This document shows positions 43,320 through 54,880 of a DNA stretch of 64,000 nt, in pieces. Location: assembly GCF_904849725.1 (NCBI RefSeq), contig NC_058519.1, forward strand, positions 187,787,703-187,851,702, read 5' to 3'. The notes under the pieces are model-generated. The model was not told where the DNA came from and made no database searches. It worked only from the letters and a program-made list of their open reading frames with translations. Numbering within the stretch: position 1 is the first letter of the stretch; every line of letters starts with the position of its first letter. The DNA is from Hordeum vulgare subsp. vulgare (lineage: Eukaryota > Streptophyta > Magnoliopsida > Poales > Poaceae). Made by a program: the position numbers and the translations under genes.

Positions 43320-45199
43320 ACGTATTTCTCACCGAAAAAGAATTAACCTTGAGAAAATTCAAAAAAAATCAGTTCTAGGCTTACCTTCTAGTTTGTTTAG
43401 TTGTAATGTTAAAATAAAACCCAAAAAGATTTTTCGTTCTTCTTTTGCTTGTTGCGGGCTCTCCCGTGTAAATAGTTTTTCATTCTTCTTTGGGTCATAA
43501 GGAGAAGACCACGATAACATGGTGAGTGGCTCTCATATTCATTATCGTTTATCTGTTAGAGAGTCCATAGTACCTTGTCTTCTCCTTTGAGTTATTGCTT
43601 GCAGATTCGAGCTTAGTCCAGTGCACGTGGACTCTTATTATTATTTTTCACACCGTCCGGTCGTGCAAGTGAAAGGTAATAATGTCGATATATGATGAAG
43701 TGACGGAGATGGAGAAAAGTGGTATGAACTCGACCTATTTTGTTTTTCTAAATATGATTAGCTCATCGTTCTGGATTCATCTCATTATTGATTGAACATG
43801 TTTGCGATAACAATTAGAGATTATAGTTACTTATACCATGCTTAATTAGCTAAGAGTGAATAATGGTTTGTCTTGAGTGCCAACATGCATATTAAAATGG
43901 TTGTGATGTAGTATGATAGAATGGTATCCTCCTCCGAATGATTCGAGTGGCTTGACTTGGCGCATGTTCACGCATGTAGTTGAAACAAAACCAACTTTCC
44001 TTTAATATGTTCATGTTCATGGTGATTTATATCATATTCATACTTGCACTCAACGTTGGTTAATCTCAAAGCATGTTTATGACTATTGTCGCTCTATAGT
44101 TGGTTGGTTCCCAGTCTCTTGCTAGCCTCCACTTGTACTAAGCGGGAATACTGCTTGTGCATCCATTTCCATAAACCCAAAGTTGTTCCATATGAGTCCA
44201 CCATACCTACCTATATGCGGTATTCTCCTGCTGTCCCAAGTAAATTTTCATGTGCCATACTCTAAAGCTTCAAATAATTATTCTGTTTTGTATGCCCGAA
44301 TCGCTCATGTGGTGACTAGGGTCTATCAGTATCTTCCATGCTAGGTGGGTTATTATCAAGCTATGTGTTGATTCACTATCATTCACTAGAAAGTGGCTGG
44401 TAATCGGGATGTCCAGTTCCATGCTCAAAAGTCAAATCAAATTTAATGAAACAAAACTCCCCCAGGATTGTTGTTTGTATGGACGGTACACGTGGATTCG
44501 GCCCGCCGTGGAGTGTGATCGATTGGTGGAGGGGGAGTAAAAACTTTACTATTTTGTTTGGGAACCGCCTATAATGTATTTAGCATGGAAGATATTGAGA
44601 ACTCTTAGTTGTTATGTTGACAATGAAAGCATACCACCCAAATTTTTTATTCATCCCTGTTTTAAAAGCTTGAGCTCTGGAACCTCTGTAAATCAATGCT
44701 TCCCTCTGCGAAGGGCCTATCTATTTTACTTTACTATTGAGTCATCCTCTTCTTATAAAAGGGTGCCAGTTAGAGAGCACATCCGTCATTTGTATGATTT
44801 GCTATTAATTGATATTAAGTATGAGTATGACTGGATCTCTTTTACCAGGAATTACAATGTCTAGTGAGTCCTTGTTCTTCAGAGGTGCTCTGCATTTATG
44901 TTTTGCGGTCTCAGAAAGGGCTTGCGAGATACGAGTTTATCATATTGTATTATGATTGTTTTGATAAAAATATTGTCATCCGAGACTTATTATTATTGCT
45001 CGTTAGTTGATTGTGCCATTGATATAAGTAAATATTAGACCTAAATATTATTGTGAATGTGATTAGTCTATAATCTTAGCTAAAGATCTGAACATAAGTT
45101 AGACATATTTACAACAACAAGATCAAACAGAGTTTGTATAACTTTTTCTTTATCCCTTTCAGTTTATCTACTGAATTGCTTGAGGGCATGCAAAGGTTT
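43320..45199 (+). other. Non-coding 3' region of second non-autonomous element
   Basis: It parallels 19077-22775 without the solo LTR. No gene is supported; the small ORF at 44574-44864 is in a non-coding block shared with 1-300 where the frame is not conserved. Confidence 0.7.
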
Positions 45200-45213
45200 A
45201 AGCTTGGGGGAGT
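45200..45213 (+). other. 3' polypurine tract of second non-autonomous element
   Basis: aagcttgggggagt lies immediately before the 3' LTR. Confidence 0.87.
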
Positions 45214-46595
45214 TGATACGTCTCCAACGTATCTACTTTTCCAAACTCATTTGCCCTTGTTTTGGACTCTAATTTGCATGATTTGAATGGAACTAACCCG
45301 GACTAACGTTGTTTTCAGCAGAATTGCCTTGGTGTTACTTTGTGCAGAAATAAAAGTTCTCGGCTTGACCTGAAATTTACGAAGAATGTTTCTCGAATTA
45401 ATAAAAAATACTGGCAAAAGAATCTACCAAAGAGGGGCCACCCCTGTTCACAAGCCTGCACAGCGCGCCTCCCTAGGCCGCGCCCCCTGGTTTGTGGGGT
45501 CGCTGAGGCTCCACCGACCTCGTTTCCACTTCTATATATTCCTATCTAGGAAGAAAAAATCAGAGAGAATAGTTCATTGCGTTTTATGATACGGAGCCGC
45601 CGCCACCTCCTGTTCTTCCTGTGGAGGGCAGATCTGGAGTCTGATTTGTGCTCCGGGGAGGGGAAATCGACGGTGTCGTCATCACCAACCAGCCTTCATC
45701 ACCAATTTCATGATGCTCCCCATCGTTCGTGAGTAATTCCATCGTAGACAGTGATGGGTTGGATGATATCTATCATGTAATTGAGTTAGTTTTGTTAGGG
45801 TTTGATCCATAGTATCCATTATGTTGTGAGATTGATGTTGCTATGGCTTTGCTATGCTTAATGCTTGTCACTAGGGCCCGAGTGCCAAGATTTCAGATCT
45901 GAACCTATTATGTTTTCATGAATATATGTGTGTTCTTGATCCTATCTTGCAAGTTATAGACACCTATTACGAATTATGATCCGCACCCCCTAGGGTGACA
46001 ACAACTAGGATTCTTTCTGGTGATTACCGTAATTTGAGGAGTTCATGTATTCACTAAGTGCTAATGCTTTGGTCCGGTTCTCTATTAAAAGGAGGCCTTA
46101 ATATCTCTTAGTTTCCATTAGGACCCCGCTACCACGGGAGGGTAGGACAACAGATGTCATGCAAGTTCTTTTCCATCAGCACGTAGGACTATATATGGAA
46201 TACATGCCTACATTACATTGATGAATTGGAGCTAGTTCTGTATCACCCTATGAATGTTGCATGATGAATGCCATCTCACATAACTATCCATCACTGATCC
46301 ATTGCCTACGAGCTTTCCACATATTGGTCTTCGCTAAGTTACTTTTCCGTTGCTATTGTTACGATCACTATGAAACTGTTATTGTTACGTTTGTCACCGT
46401 TACGGTTACTTCCATACTACTTTGCTACTAAATACTTCGCTGCAGATATTAAGTCTTTCAGGTGTGGTTGAATTGACAACTCAACTGCTAATACTCGAGA
46501 AAATTCTTTGGCTCCCCTTGTGTCGAATCAATAAATTTGGGTTGAATACCCTACCCTCGAAAACTGTTTCGATCCCTTATACTTGTGTGTTATCA
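45214..46595 (+). repeat. 3' LTR of second non-autonomous element
   Basis: It begins TGATACGTCTCC and ends TGTGTTATCA. The palindrome lies at about 45447-45503, with the TATA box ctatatattcc at about 45532. Confidence 0.88.
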
Positions 46596-46600
46596 TCCTG

Positions 46601-46942
46601 CCAGGGGGGCCACAAGCCTGCAGGGCGCGCCCAGGGGGTAGACCGTGCCCCCTGGCTTGTGGCCACCTGGTAGGTCCCGTGATGTATTTCTTTCGCCCAA
46701 TATTTTTTATATATTCCAAAATAATTCTCCGTAAGTTTCCAGGACTTTTGGAGTTCTGCAGAATAGGTCTTTCAGATTTGCTCCTTTTCCGGTCAAGAAT
46801 TACAGCTGCCGGCATTCTCCCTCTTCATGTAAACCTTGTAAAATAAGATAGAAAAGGCATAAGTATTGTACCATAATGTGTATTAACAGCCTATAATGCA
46901 ATAAATATCGATATAAAAGCATGATACAAAATGGATGTGTCA
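46601..46942 (-). repeat. 5' LTR of minus-strand element, outer piece
   Basis: It matches 28420-28764 (palindrome, then tgatgtatttctttc and the TGACACATCCATTTTG end on the minus strand). It is followed by ctacc. Confidence 0.88.
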
Positions 46943-46947
46943 CTACC

Positions 46948-47286
46948 TCGATGGATCCTACTATTACGTGGAGGCCGGTGACGACTAGGAGTAGTTAGGA
47001 GGTTCCCAGGCAACAGGCCTTGCCTTTTCGATCCATGTTCATGTTTGTGCTAGCCTTCTTAAGGCAGACTTGTTTGTTTATGTGTATACTCAGATAATGT
47101 TGCTTCCACCGACTCGTATGTACATGAGTTTATGTATTCGAGCCCTCGAGGCCCATGGCTTCTAATAAAAATCTTGTTTTATTTTATTTGTGTCTAGAGT
47201 TGTGTTGTGATATCTTCTCGTGAGTTCCTCATCTAGATCCTATGCATTTGTTTGTATTATTAGCGTACGATTAAGGTGGGGTCACA
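46948..47286 (-). repeat. Gypsy-type LTR, minus orientation, right piece
   Basis: It continues 25744-27243 across the nested element and ends GGGGTCACA. It is followed by tacat and then sequence of another LTR family. Confidence 0.55.
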
Positions 47287-48100
47287 TACATCAACCTTGC
47301 TGCTCCCATGGTGATGTTTGAGTAGTTTACCACAGACCTACGGATCCATAGTTAGTACCTAGACGACTATCTCTCTCTGTGTGTGTTCTTCATTACCAAT
47401 ATCACAACGATTCCCATGGTGATCTATGTTATGTAATCACTCTTTTGCGGTGTGTTTGTTGGGATCCAATGAAATGTGGGTTTATGTTCAGATTATTCAT
47501 GAAAAGTATTTGAGTTATCTCTCAATTCTTATATGCATGATTATTATAGAGTTGTATTTCTATTTGAGATATCGGTTTGGTTTGTCGAACTAGATTGATT
47601 TATCTTCAGCGGGAGTGGTGTTATGTAATGGGTTCAATCTTGCGGTGCTCCATTCCACTGAAAAAAAGGGACATGACACATATTTATATTGCTTCCATTA
47701 AGGATAAAACATTGGGATTTATTCATGTTAGTTGGATTTACTTTGTCCACATCATGTAATCTTGCTTAAAGTGTTACTATGTTTTAGTTAATACTCTAGA
47801 TGCATGCTGGATAGTGGTCGATGAGTGGAGTAATAGTAGTAGATGCATGCAAGAGTCGGTCTACTTTCTTACGAACATGATGCCTATATGTGTGATCATT
47901 GACATGAATAAATATTGCATGACCATTCACTTTTCTATCAATTGCCCAACAATTTTTTGTTTACCTACAGTATGCTTTCTAAGGGAGAGAAGCCTCTAGT
48001 GAAAACAATGGACCTTGGATCTTCAGAAATCAAATTCTAAAAACACAGAAAAAATTCTATCATTTAAATTTTGTAATTATATTTTATATTTATATTATGT
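47287..48100 (+). repeat. Gypsy LTR fragment, same family as 48809-52043
   Basis: It aligns with about 51030-51760: gagtagttcaccatagacc, ttttgcggtgtgtttgt, ctagatgcatgctggatag, ggagtaatagtagtagatgc and gagagaagcctctagtga all recur. The beginning and end of the LTR are missing; an AT-rich tail runs to about 48100. No gene. Confidence 0.7.
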
Positions 48101-48103
48101 GTA

Positions 48104-48588
48104 TATCACCGAGTGACCCCGGGACTAAGGGGTCCTCGGCCCGCTTATCTACTTTCATGGGTCGGACTCCTAGGCTGTCCAATAATTATCACTGGAATCG
48201 AGACTACATGACGATGTTGTATCCAAGACGGACTCTTCCGAAGACTTGGTGTGTGCCCCACGGCAAGATAATAATTGGCATGTGTTTATCCTTGGTGAAA
48301 CCAACATTGTGTAACCCTATTACCCCTGGTATCTATATGAAGTAGGGGCTTTATTCTGTAGGACACGTTAATCATTATTCATAGGGTATATAACACAGCA
48401 TACGATCTCAAGGTAGATCAACTCTTTATTCGATGCTCCATCATCAATATAACAAGAGCAGGATGTAGGGTTTTACCTCCATCAAGAGGGACCGAACCTA
48501 GGTAAACATTGTCTCCTTTTCTCCTATTACCCATCGATCCAAGGTCCACAGTATGGGACCCCCTACACGAGATTTGCCAGTTTTGACA
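48104..48588 (+). repeat. 5' LTR remnant of Tat-like element
   Basis: Recognisable text includes gactaaggggtcctcgg, gtagatcaactctt, ggatgtagggttttacctcc and gggaccccctacacgaga before the ttttgaca end. The left end is missing or unrecognised. Confidence 0.7.
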
Positions 48589-49455
48589 CCGACATTGGTT
48601 CTTTCATTGAGATTTCCACTATCGGATCACTGGAGAATCAATGGACTACCTAATCATCAGCGACGACATGTGTAATGGTGACGTTTTTGTTCCTGGACAC
48701 ATCTTCGTGTTTGCTAGTGTCATGGTGCATGCTGATCCAACTTGCCGCTTGGGCCGGATAAAAAACATCGCACCTGATTAGGAGATCAGGTTCGGGAACC
48801 TAGAGTTCTGATACGTCTCCAACGTATCTATAATTTTTGATGGTTCCATGCTATTATCTTGTCAAACTTTGGATGTTTTGTATGCCTTTTATATCTTTTT
48901 TGGGACTAACTTATTAACACGGTGCCAAGTGCCAGTTCCTGTTTTTTCCATGCTTTTGACCCTTTTCAGAGGAGAATATTAAACGGAGTCCAAACGGAAT
49001 AAAACCTCCGAAACGATTTTTCCCAGAACAGAAGATACGCAGGGGGCATAAGAACCAAGGCAGAGGCCATCAGGGGAGGCCACAAGCCCCCTAGGCACGA
49101 CCAGGGGGGCCGTGCCTAGCAGGCTTGTGAGCCCCCTGTGGCTCGTCTACCCTACTTCTTCCGCCTATAAATCCCCGAAAAATCCAAAACCACGAGAGAG
49201 ATCCACGAAAATACTTTTCCGCCGCCGCAAGCTTCTGTCTCCGCAAGATCCCATCTGGGGCACGTTCTGGTGCCCTACCGGAGGGGGGATTCGGATACGG
49301 AGGGCTTCTTCATCAACACCATTGCCTCTTCGGTGATGCATGAGTAGTTCACCATAGACCTTCGGGTCCATAGCTAGTAGCTAGATGGCTTCTTCTCTCT
49401 CTTGGATCTTCAATACAAAGTTCTCCATGATCTTCATGGAGATCTATCTGATGTA

Positions 49456-50535
49456 TTGTTCATATTGCCGTTGCATGATCGTAAGATAGCTAGCGAGATG
49501 TTTTCAACGTCCTACGCCAAGCTAGATCGTTGCACATCCCGGTACACTGCCGGAGGCATTTCCTATAGAGTCATCATCGTTCTAAGCATTGAGCTGTGAG
49601 TAAATTAAAGTGTGTTGATCATCATTATTAGAGCATTGTCCCATGTGAGGAAATAAAAAAAAGGCAAAAGTTGCCCACCAAAAAAAAGAAAAAAAAAGAG
49701 AGATATGGAAAGAAGCCAAAGAGCCCAAACAAAAAAAGAGAGAGAAAAAGAGAGAAGGGACAATGCTACTATCTTTTCCACTCTTGTGCTTCATAATAGC
49801 ACCATGTTATTCATGATTGAGAGTCTCTTGTTTTGTCACCACCATATGCTAGTGGGTATCTTCATTATATAACTTGGCTTGTATATTCCAATGATGGGCT
49901 TCCTCAAAATTGCCCTAGGTCTTCGTGAGCAAGCAAGTTGGATGCACACCCACTAGTTCTCCTTTTGAGCTTTCACATACTTATAGCTCTAAGAGCATCC
50001 ATTGCATGGTAATCCCTACTCTTTCACATTGATATCTATTAATGGGCATCTCCATAGCCCTTTGATACGCCGAGTTGATCTGACCATCTCCTCCTTTTTG
50101 TCTCACAACCTCCACCACACTCTATTCCACCTATAGTGCTATATCCATGGCTCACGCTCATGTATTGCGTGAGAGTTGAAAAGGGTTTGAGAAAGTAAGA
50201 GTGCGAAAAAATTACTTGGCCAATACTGGGGTTGTCCATGATTTAAATTAGTTGTGTGGGGATGATGGAGCATGGCGAGACTATATGATTTTGTAGGGGT
50301 AATTTTCTTTGGCCTTGTTATTTCAAAAGTTCATGATTACCTTGCTAGTTTGCTTGAAGTATTATTGTTTTCATGTCAATAGAAAACTATTGTTTGAATC
50401 TTACGGATCTGAACATTCATGTCACATGAAAGAAGTTACAAAGGACAAATGTGCTAGGTAGCATTCCACATCAAAAATTCAGTCTTTATCACTTCCCTAC
50501 TCGAGGACGCGTAGGAGTTAAGCTTGGGGATGCTT
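49456..50535 (+). other. Residual 3' internal region with purine-rich tract and polypurine tract
   Basis: No ORF is supported. A roughly 100-base purine-rich stretch lies at about 49650-49760 (runs of A, AG and GAGA). The end taagcttggggatgct (50520-50535) is the plus-strand primer site before the 3' LTR. Confidence 0.7.
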
Positions 50536-52043
50536 GATATGTCTCCAACGTATCTATAATATTTGATGGTTCCATGCTATTATCTTGTCAAACTTTGGAT
50601 GTTTTGTATGCCTTTTATATCTTTTTTGGGACTAATTTATTAACTCACTGCCAAGTGCCAGTTCCTGTTTTTTCGTGTTTTTGACCCCTTTCAGAGGAGA
50701 ATATTAAACGGAGTCCAAACGGAATAAAACCTCCGAAAAGATTTTTTCCAGAACAGAAGATAAGCAGGGGGCGTGAGAACCAAGGCAGAGGCCACCAGGG
50801 GAGGCCAAAAGCCCCCTAGGCGCGGCCAGGGGGCCGCACCTAGCAGGCTTGTGGGCCCCTTGTGGCTCGTCTGCCCTACTTCTTTCGCCTATATATCCCC
50901 GAAAAATCCAAAACCACGAGAGAGATCCACGAAAATACTTTTCCGCCGCCGCAAGCTTCTGTCTCTGCAAGATCCCATCTGGGGCACGTTCTGGTGCCCT
51001 GCCGGAGGGGGGATTCGGATACGGAGGGCTTCTTCATCAACACCATTGCCTTTCCGATGATGCGTGAGTAGTTCACCATAGACCTTCGGGTCCATAGCTA
51101 GTAGCTAGATGGCTTCTTCTCTCTCTTGGATCTTCAATACAAAGTTCTCCATGATCTTCATGGAGATCTATCCGATGTAATCTTCTTTTGCGGTGTGTTT
51201 GTCAAAATCCGATGAATTGTGGATTTATGATAAGATTATCTATGAATCTTATTTGAGTTTCTTCTGATCTCTTATATGCATGATTTCATATCCTTGTAAT
51301 TCTATTCGAGTTGTGGGTTTTGTTTGGCCAACTTGACTATGATTCTTGCAATGGGAGAAGTGCTTGGTTTTGGGTTCATACCGTTCGGTGACCTCACCCA
51401 GTGACAGAAGGGGTAGCGAGGCACGCATCATGTTGTTGCCATCAAGGGTAATAACATGGAGTTTATATCTATTGCATGAATTTGTCCGTCTACATCATGT
51501 CATCTTGCTTAAGGCGTTACTCTGTTTGTCATGAACTCAATACACTAGATGCATGCTAGATAGCGGTCGATGTGTGGAGTAATAGTAGTAGATGCAGAAA
51601 GTATCGGTCTACTTGTCTCGGACGTGATGCATATATGTATGATCATTGCCTTAGATATTGTCATGACTTTGCGCGGTTCTATCAATTGCTCGATAGTAAT
51701 TCGTTCACCCACCGTAATATTTGCTATTTTGAGAGAAGCCTCTAGTGAACGCTATGGCCCCTGGGTCTACTTCACATCATATTTTCAGCCCTACACTTTT
51801 ACTTTGTTGCACTTTCCACCTTCAGATCTCACCTTGCAATCAATCGTGAAGGGATTGACAACCCCTTTGTAACGTTGGGTGCAAGTTTGCTGCTTTTGCG
51901 CAGGTACTGTGGAAACTTGGCTTGATACTCCTACTGGATTGATACCTTGGTTCTCAAAACTGAGGGAAATACTTACTGCTACTGTGTTGCATCACCCTTG
52001 CCTCTTCAAGGAAAAAAAACCAACGCAATCTCAAGAGGTATCA
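50536..52043 (+). repeat. 3' LTR of internally deleted Gypsy element
   Basis: It is 1508 bp. The palindrome gccaaaagccccctaggcg ... gcacctagcaggcttgtggg lies at about 50804-50858, followed by the TATA box cgcctatatatccccg at about 50887. The 5' LTR has the same at about 49079-49136 and 49164. Confidence 0.88.
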
Positions 52044-52048
52044 AGTTC

Positions 52049-53300
52049 ATCACCGACTCTCGGGGGGGATCTTATTCGAACAAAGCTTTCGTCTCCTGAC
52101 GCCCTGACATCGGGAGCGGTAGACCTCGCCCTCGAGGGGGCCTCCTCCCTTACTCCGTTCCTAAGGCCCGAGCGAGACGACATCCTCGGTTCATTTTCGG
52201 ATGAACGTTATCGTGATGCGGCTCTAAATATCCTGGCATCAGAGACACTACAGGTTGACCCCATCTATTTTGAAAACGTGGACACTATGGATATCGCGGA
52301 ATTAAACGAGTTGCTCAGACGAATTTAGGCCATGGGGATGTCAAATGACCAACCGTTGGTCTATGAATAGATTGGGAGTAAACTCAAGGATAGGAAAATT
52401 CGTGTCTCACCTATAACGCACTTGGTTGCCACCCTCGAGGACTCGGCTGAAGGTTCGCCTTCCCAGGTGCTAGAGCTTAGAACGGTTTATGTTTCAGTTC
52501 TCGACAATCTGGATTACCCCCTAGTTTGGAAATGGACCTCTGCCCCGAGCTCAGTTTGAAGTGTGACTTCAATTCCGTGCGCCCGTGTCCGGCCGATAAT
52601 TTGGATCCTGAACCTAGCGCGTTGGACTCCATGGTGGCACTAGACACAACCATCGAAACCAATAATTCACATCCTACCAGGTTGCCAAAATTTTCCCCAC
52701 CCATCCCCCAATTTAAACGCTCTCTAAGAAATTCAAAGAAGCCCAATATACGGGACTTATTGTGCGAAGGCAACAGCGAGGGGAAATAGTCCAACACTTT
52801 TGGGCTAGATTCCTCCTGACCAAAAATTAGATACCGGACAACAGGGGACAGAAAATTATTGAAACCTTCTAACATAACTGCCATGATGAAGGAATCTTAA
52901 ACATGCTTGCCGATGTCGAATCAACAACTTTGTCGTGCTGTCTACATTGATACGCAAGTATATCGCTATGGAAAGCACGTGGCACACTCAACAAATGCGA
53001 ACGGAATGAATCTATGCAGATCAATCGAGAGGAGGTCAGAGGAAGCGAATACCCTAAGGCGTGTCGGCCGAACATGTGCTCATAGAAAAAGAATAAACCC
53101 TTCGATGGATCCAGAACCATCCTTGATAAATTGTTGGACAGTCCATGCCCTATACACTCCACATTGTAGAATACTAGCCTAACCCATAACCTTCGAGCTT
53201 GTTGGGTCGTTAGGCAAATAGAAAAAAGTGGAGAAGCTATCCTCGGGGTCTCATTGTCCAACAAGCATCCATCAACACCGCCGGATAAGAATGTCGAGGT
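52049..53300 (+). pseudogene. gag: Gag of Tat-like element, heavily decayed
   Basis: Recognisable pieces are PERDDILGSFSDERYRDAAL (about 52170), FKEAQYTGLIVRRQQRGE near 52735 and FWARFLLTKN near 52797, separated by stops and frame changes. The ORF that starts at 51879 is a chimera: its first half is LTR sequence of the inserted element and only its second half is Gag. A short N-terminal piece of the same Gag lies before the insertion (about 48640-48808). Confidence 0.65.
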
Positions 53301-53479
53301 CTTAACAATTTATGTGACATTCTAATCAAAGAATCAGAGGAAGAGAGATCTTCGAGAACTCGACCATGTATTCCAGGTGGCAGCAACAAACTCATGGACG
53401 AATACACCGATAACTTTCAGCGAGGAAGACCGGTCGATAATTCACTCCCGCTGAACACCTGCCTCTTCGGTCCTCAACC

Positions 53480-53815
53480 CCATTATAGACAACTTTAGGC
53501 TGTGCAAGGTACTAATGGATGGCGGTAGTGGCTTAAACCTTATTTATGAGGATACTTTGGATAAAATGCAGTTCAACAGATCTTGCGTCGAACAAAGACA
53601 CACAATCTTTCAAGGGATCATCCCCGAAAGAGAGGCATGATGCACATGACAAGTTTCCCTCGACATGGTATTCGGTACCCTTGAGAGCTAAAGGTCTGAA
53701 GAACTTGCCATCCATATTGTACCCTTTCGCAATGGTTATCAATCTATTTTGGGATAAGAGGCCTTCACTATATTGTTGGCCATACCGCATTACGGATACA
53801 TGAATCTCAAAATGC
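53480..53815 (+). pseudogene. pol: Protease remnant of Tat-like element
   Basis: RLCKVLMDGGSGLNLIYEDTL (about 53498-53560) contains the D-G-G-S retropepsin box. Downstream pieces in shifting frames run to a second-half remnant ending near 53815 (HYGYMNLKMPG). Confidence 0.7.
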
Positions 53816-54186
53816 CAGGGACCAATGGTGTTATTACACTTACAAGTGACCCAGAGAGAGCTCTTCGGGACGAAAACAAAACTGCATCACTCGCCCTTGA
53901 GGCACTTTCTGAAGCTCTTGCGGCCAAGGAATTAACCAAACTATGATTAGTAGTAGATAAGGATGATGTAATCCTCAGAAAGAGGCCCAAGTCCACATCC
54001 TTCAAACCACGAGACAAAGTAGTCAAATTTTAGGTGCATCCAACGAGCCCCAACAAAACAGCGGCCATCAGATCATAGCTGGGTCCTGCGCTCGATGGAG
54101 CATTGCACACATTCTTGCGTGAAAACTGGGACATATTCGCCTGATACCCTTCAGATATGCTAGGAATCCCATGAAGACTGGCAAAT

Positions 54187-54880
54187 CATAGCTTGAACAT
54201 AATTGGAGGCTTTAAACTAGTCAAAGAGACATTACGTCGATTTTCTGAACCCAAGCATCAAGCCATGGGTACTGAACTAGCAAAAATGCTTGAAGCCGGA
54301 TTCAATCGAGATATCAAACACCCCGAGTGGTTGGCAAATTTGGTCATGGTACCAAAGAAGGATAAATCCTGGTGGTTATGTGTCGATTTAAAAGACCTAA
54401 ATAAAGCCTGCCCTAAAGATCCCTTTCCCTTAACCCACATGGATCAAATCATTGACACCATCGCTGGACATGACTCACTATGCTTTCTAGATGACTACTC
54501 CGGATACCATCATATCAAAATGAAGGAATCCGACCAAGCTTAAACCGCCTTCATCACTGCCTATGGGCCATTCTATTTCAATACAATGCCTTTCGGATTA
54601 AAAAATGCGAGCGCCACATATCAACGCATGATTCAGACATGCATAGAAAAGCAAATCGGCAAAATAGTTGATGCATACGTGGACGACGTGGTCATTAAAA
54701 TCAAGCACGCGAGCCATGTGGTGGACTACCTTCAACAAAACTTCGATAATTTCCGGGATTACGACATAAGGCTCAATCCGAACAAGTGTGTATTAAGAGT
54801 TCTCGCGGGTAAACTGCTCGGATTCATCGTCTATCATAGAGGAATAGAGACCAATCCAGCTAAAATCTGAGCTCTATCTC
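54187..54880 (+). pseudogene. pol: Reverse transcriptase of Tat-like element
   Basis: FKLVKETLRRFSEPKHQAMG leads into MVPKKDKSWWLCVDLKDLNK, FPLTHMDQIIDTIAGH, FLDDYSGYHHIKM, a TAA at 54541-54543, then PFGLKNASATYQRM, VDAYVDDVVIK (catalytic Asp pair intact) and LNPNKCVLRVLAGKLLGFIV, stopping at a TGA near 54870. In all pieces the order and spacing are those of a Gypsy RT. Confidence 0.88.

Larger units (their letters stand above)
37204..46595 (+). mobile_element. Second non-autonomous Athila-like element (gag-PR-ORF3, no RT or integrase)
   Basis: LTRs at 37204-38608 and 45214-46595 are flanked by gcctg/tcctg (one mismatch). Inside are a degenerate tRNA-Asp primer site, Gag-protease in one frame, the LTR-like segment, ORF3, the internal purine tract, a non-coding tail and the 3' purine tract: the same order as 12580-24463. 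There is again no polymerase or integrase. Its LTRs differ from each other far more than those of the other copy, and its ORFs carry many stops, so it is older. Confidence 0.9.
27244..46942 (-). mobile_element. Athila-like Gypsy element with full pol set, minus strand, split by a nested element
   Basis: It is bounded by perfect ctacc duplications (27239-27243, 46943-46947). Read on the minus strand: 5' LTR (46942-46601 plus 37203-36025), tRNA-Asp-type primer site, gag, protease, reverse transcriptase, RNase H, integrase, an extra ORF, internal purine tract, non-coding tail, 3' purine tract and 3' LTR (28764-27244). Without the nested insertion it is about 10.3 kb. All coding parts carry frameshifts, stops or lost active-site residues. 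It shares terminal sequence, primer site and purine tract with the non-autonomous elements and represents the type of element that could mobilise them. Confidence 0.9.
48809..52043 (+). mobile_element. Internally deleted Gypsy element with intact flanking duplication
   Basis: Perfect agttc duplications (48804-48808, 52044-52048) flank a truncated 5' LTR (48809 to about 49455), a short non-coding internal piece (49456-50535) and a full 3' LTR (50536-52043). The 5' LTR breaks within gagatctatctgatgta, and all coding sequence is gone. The deletion therefore happened after insertion. LTRs begin TGATACGTCTCC/TGATATGTCTCC and end GAGGTATCA. Confidence 0.9.

Noticed and set aside
25772..47291. taca duplication suggesting a solo LTR spanning 25776-47286
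   Set aside because: Only four bases match and the left end tgttggttag is not clearly an LTR end. The CACTA-like terminus at 25743 offers another explanation for the left boundary. Left open.
49650..49760. Purine-rich tract as a possible regulatory or triplex element
   Set aside because: It appears to be a normal low-complexity part of this Gypsy family's internal region; nothing else supports function.
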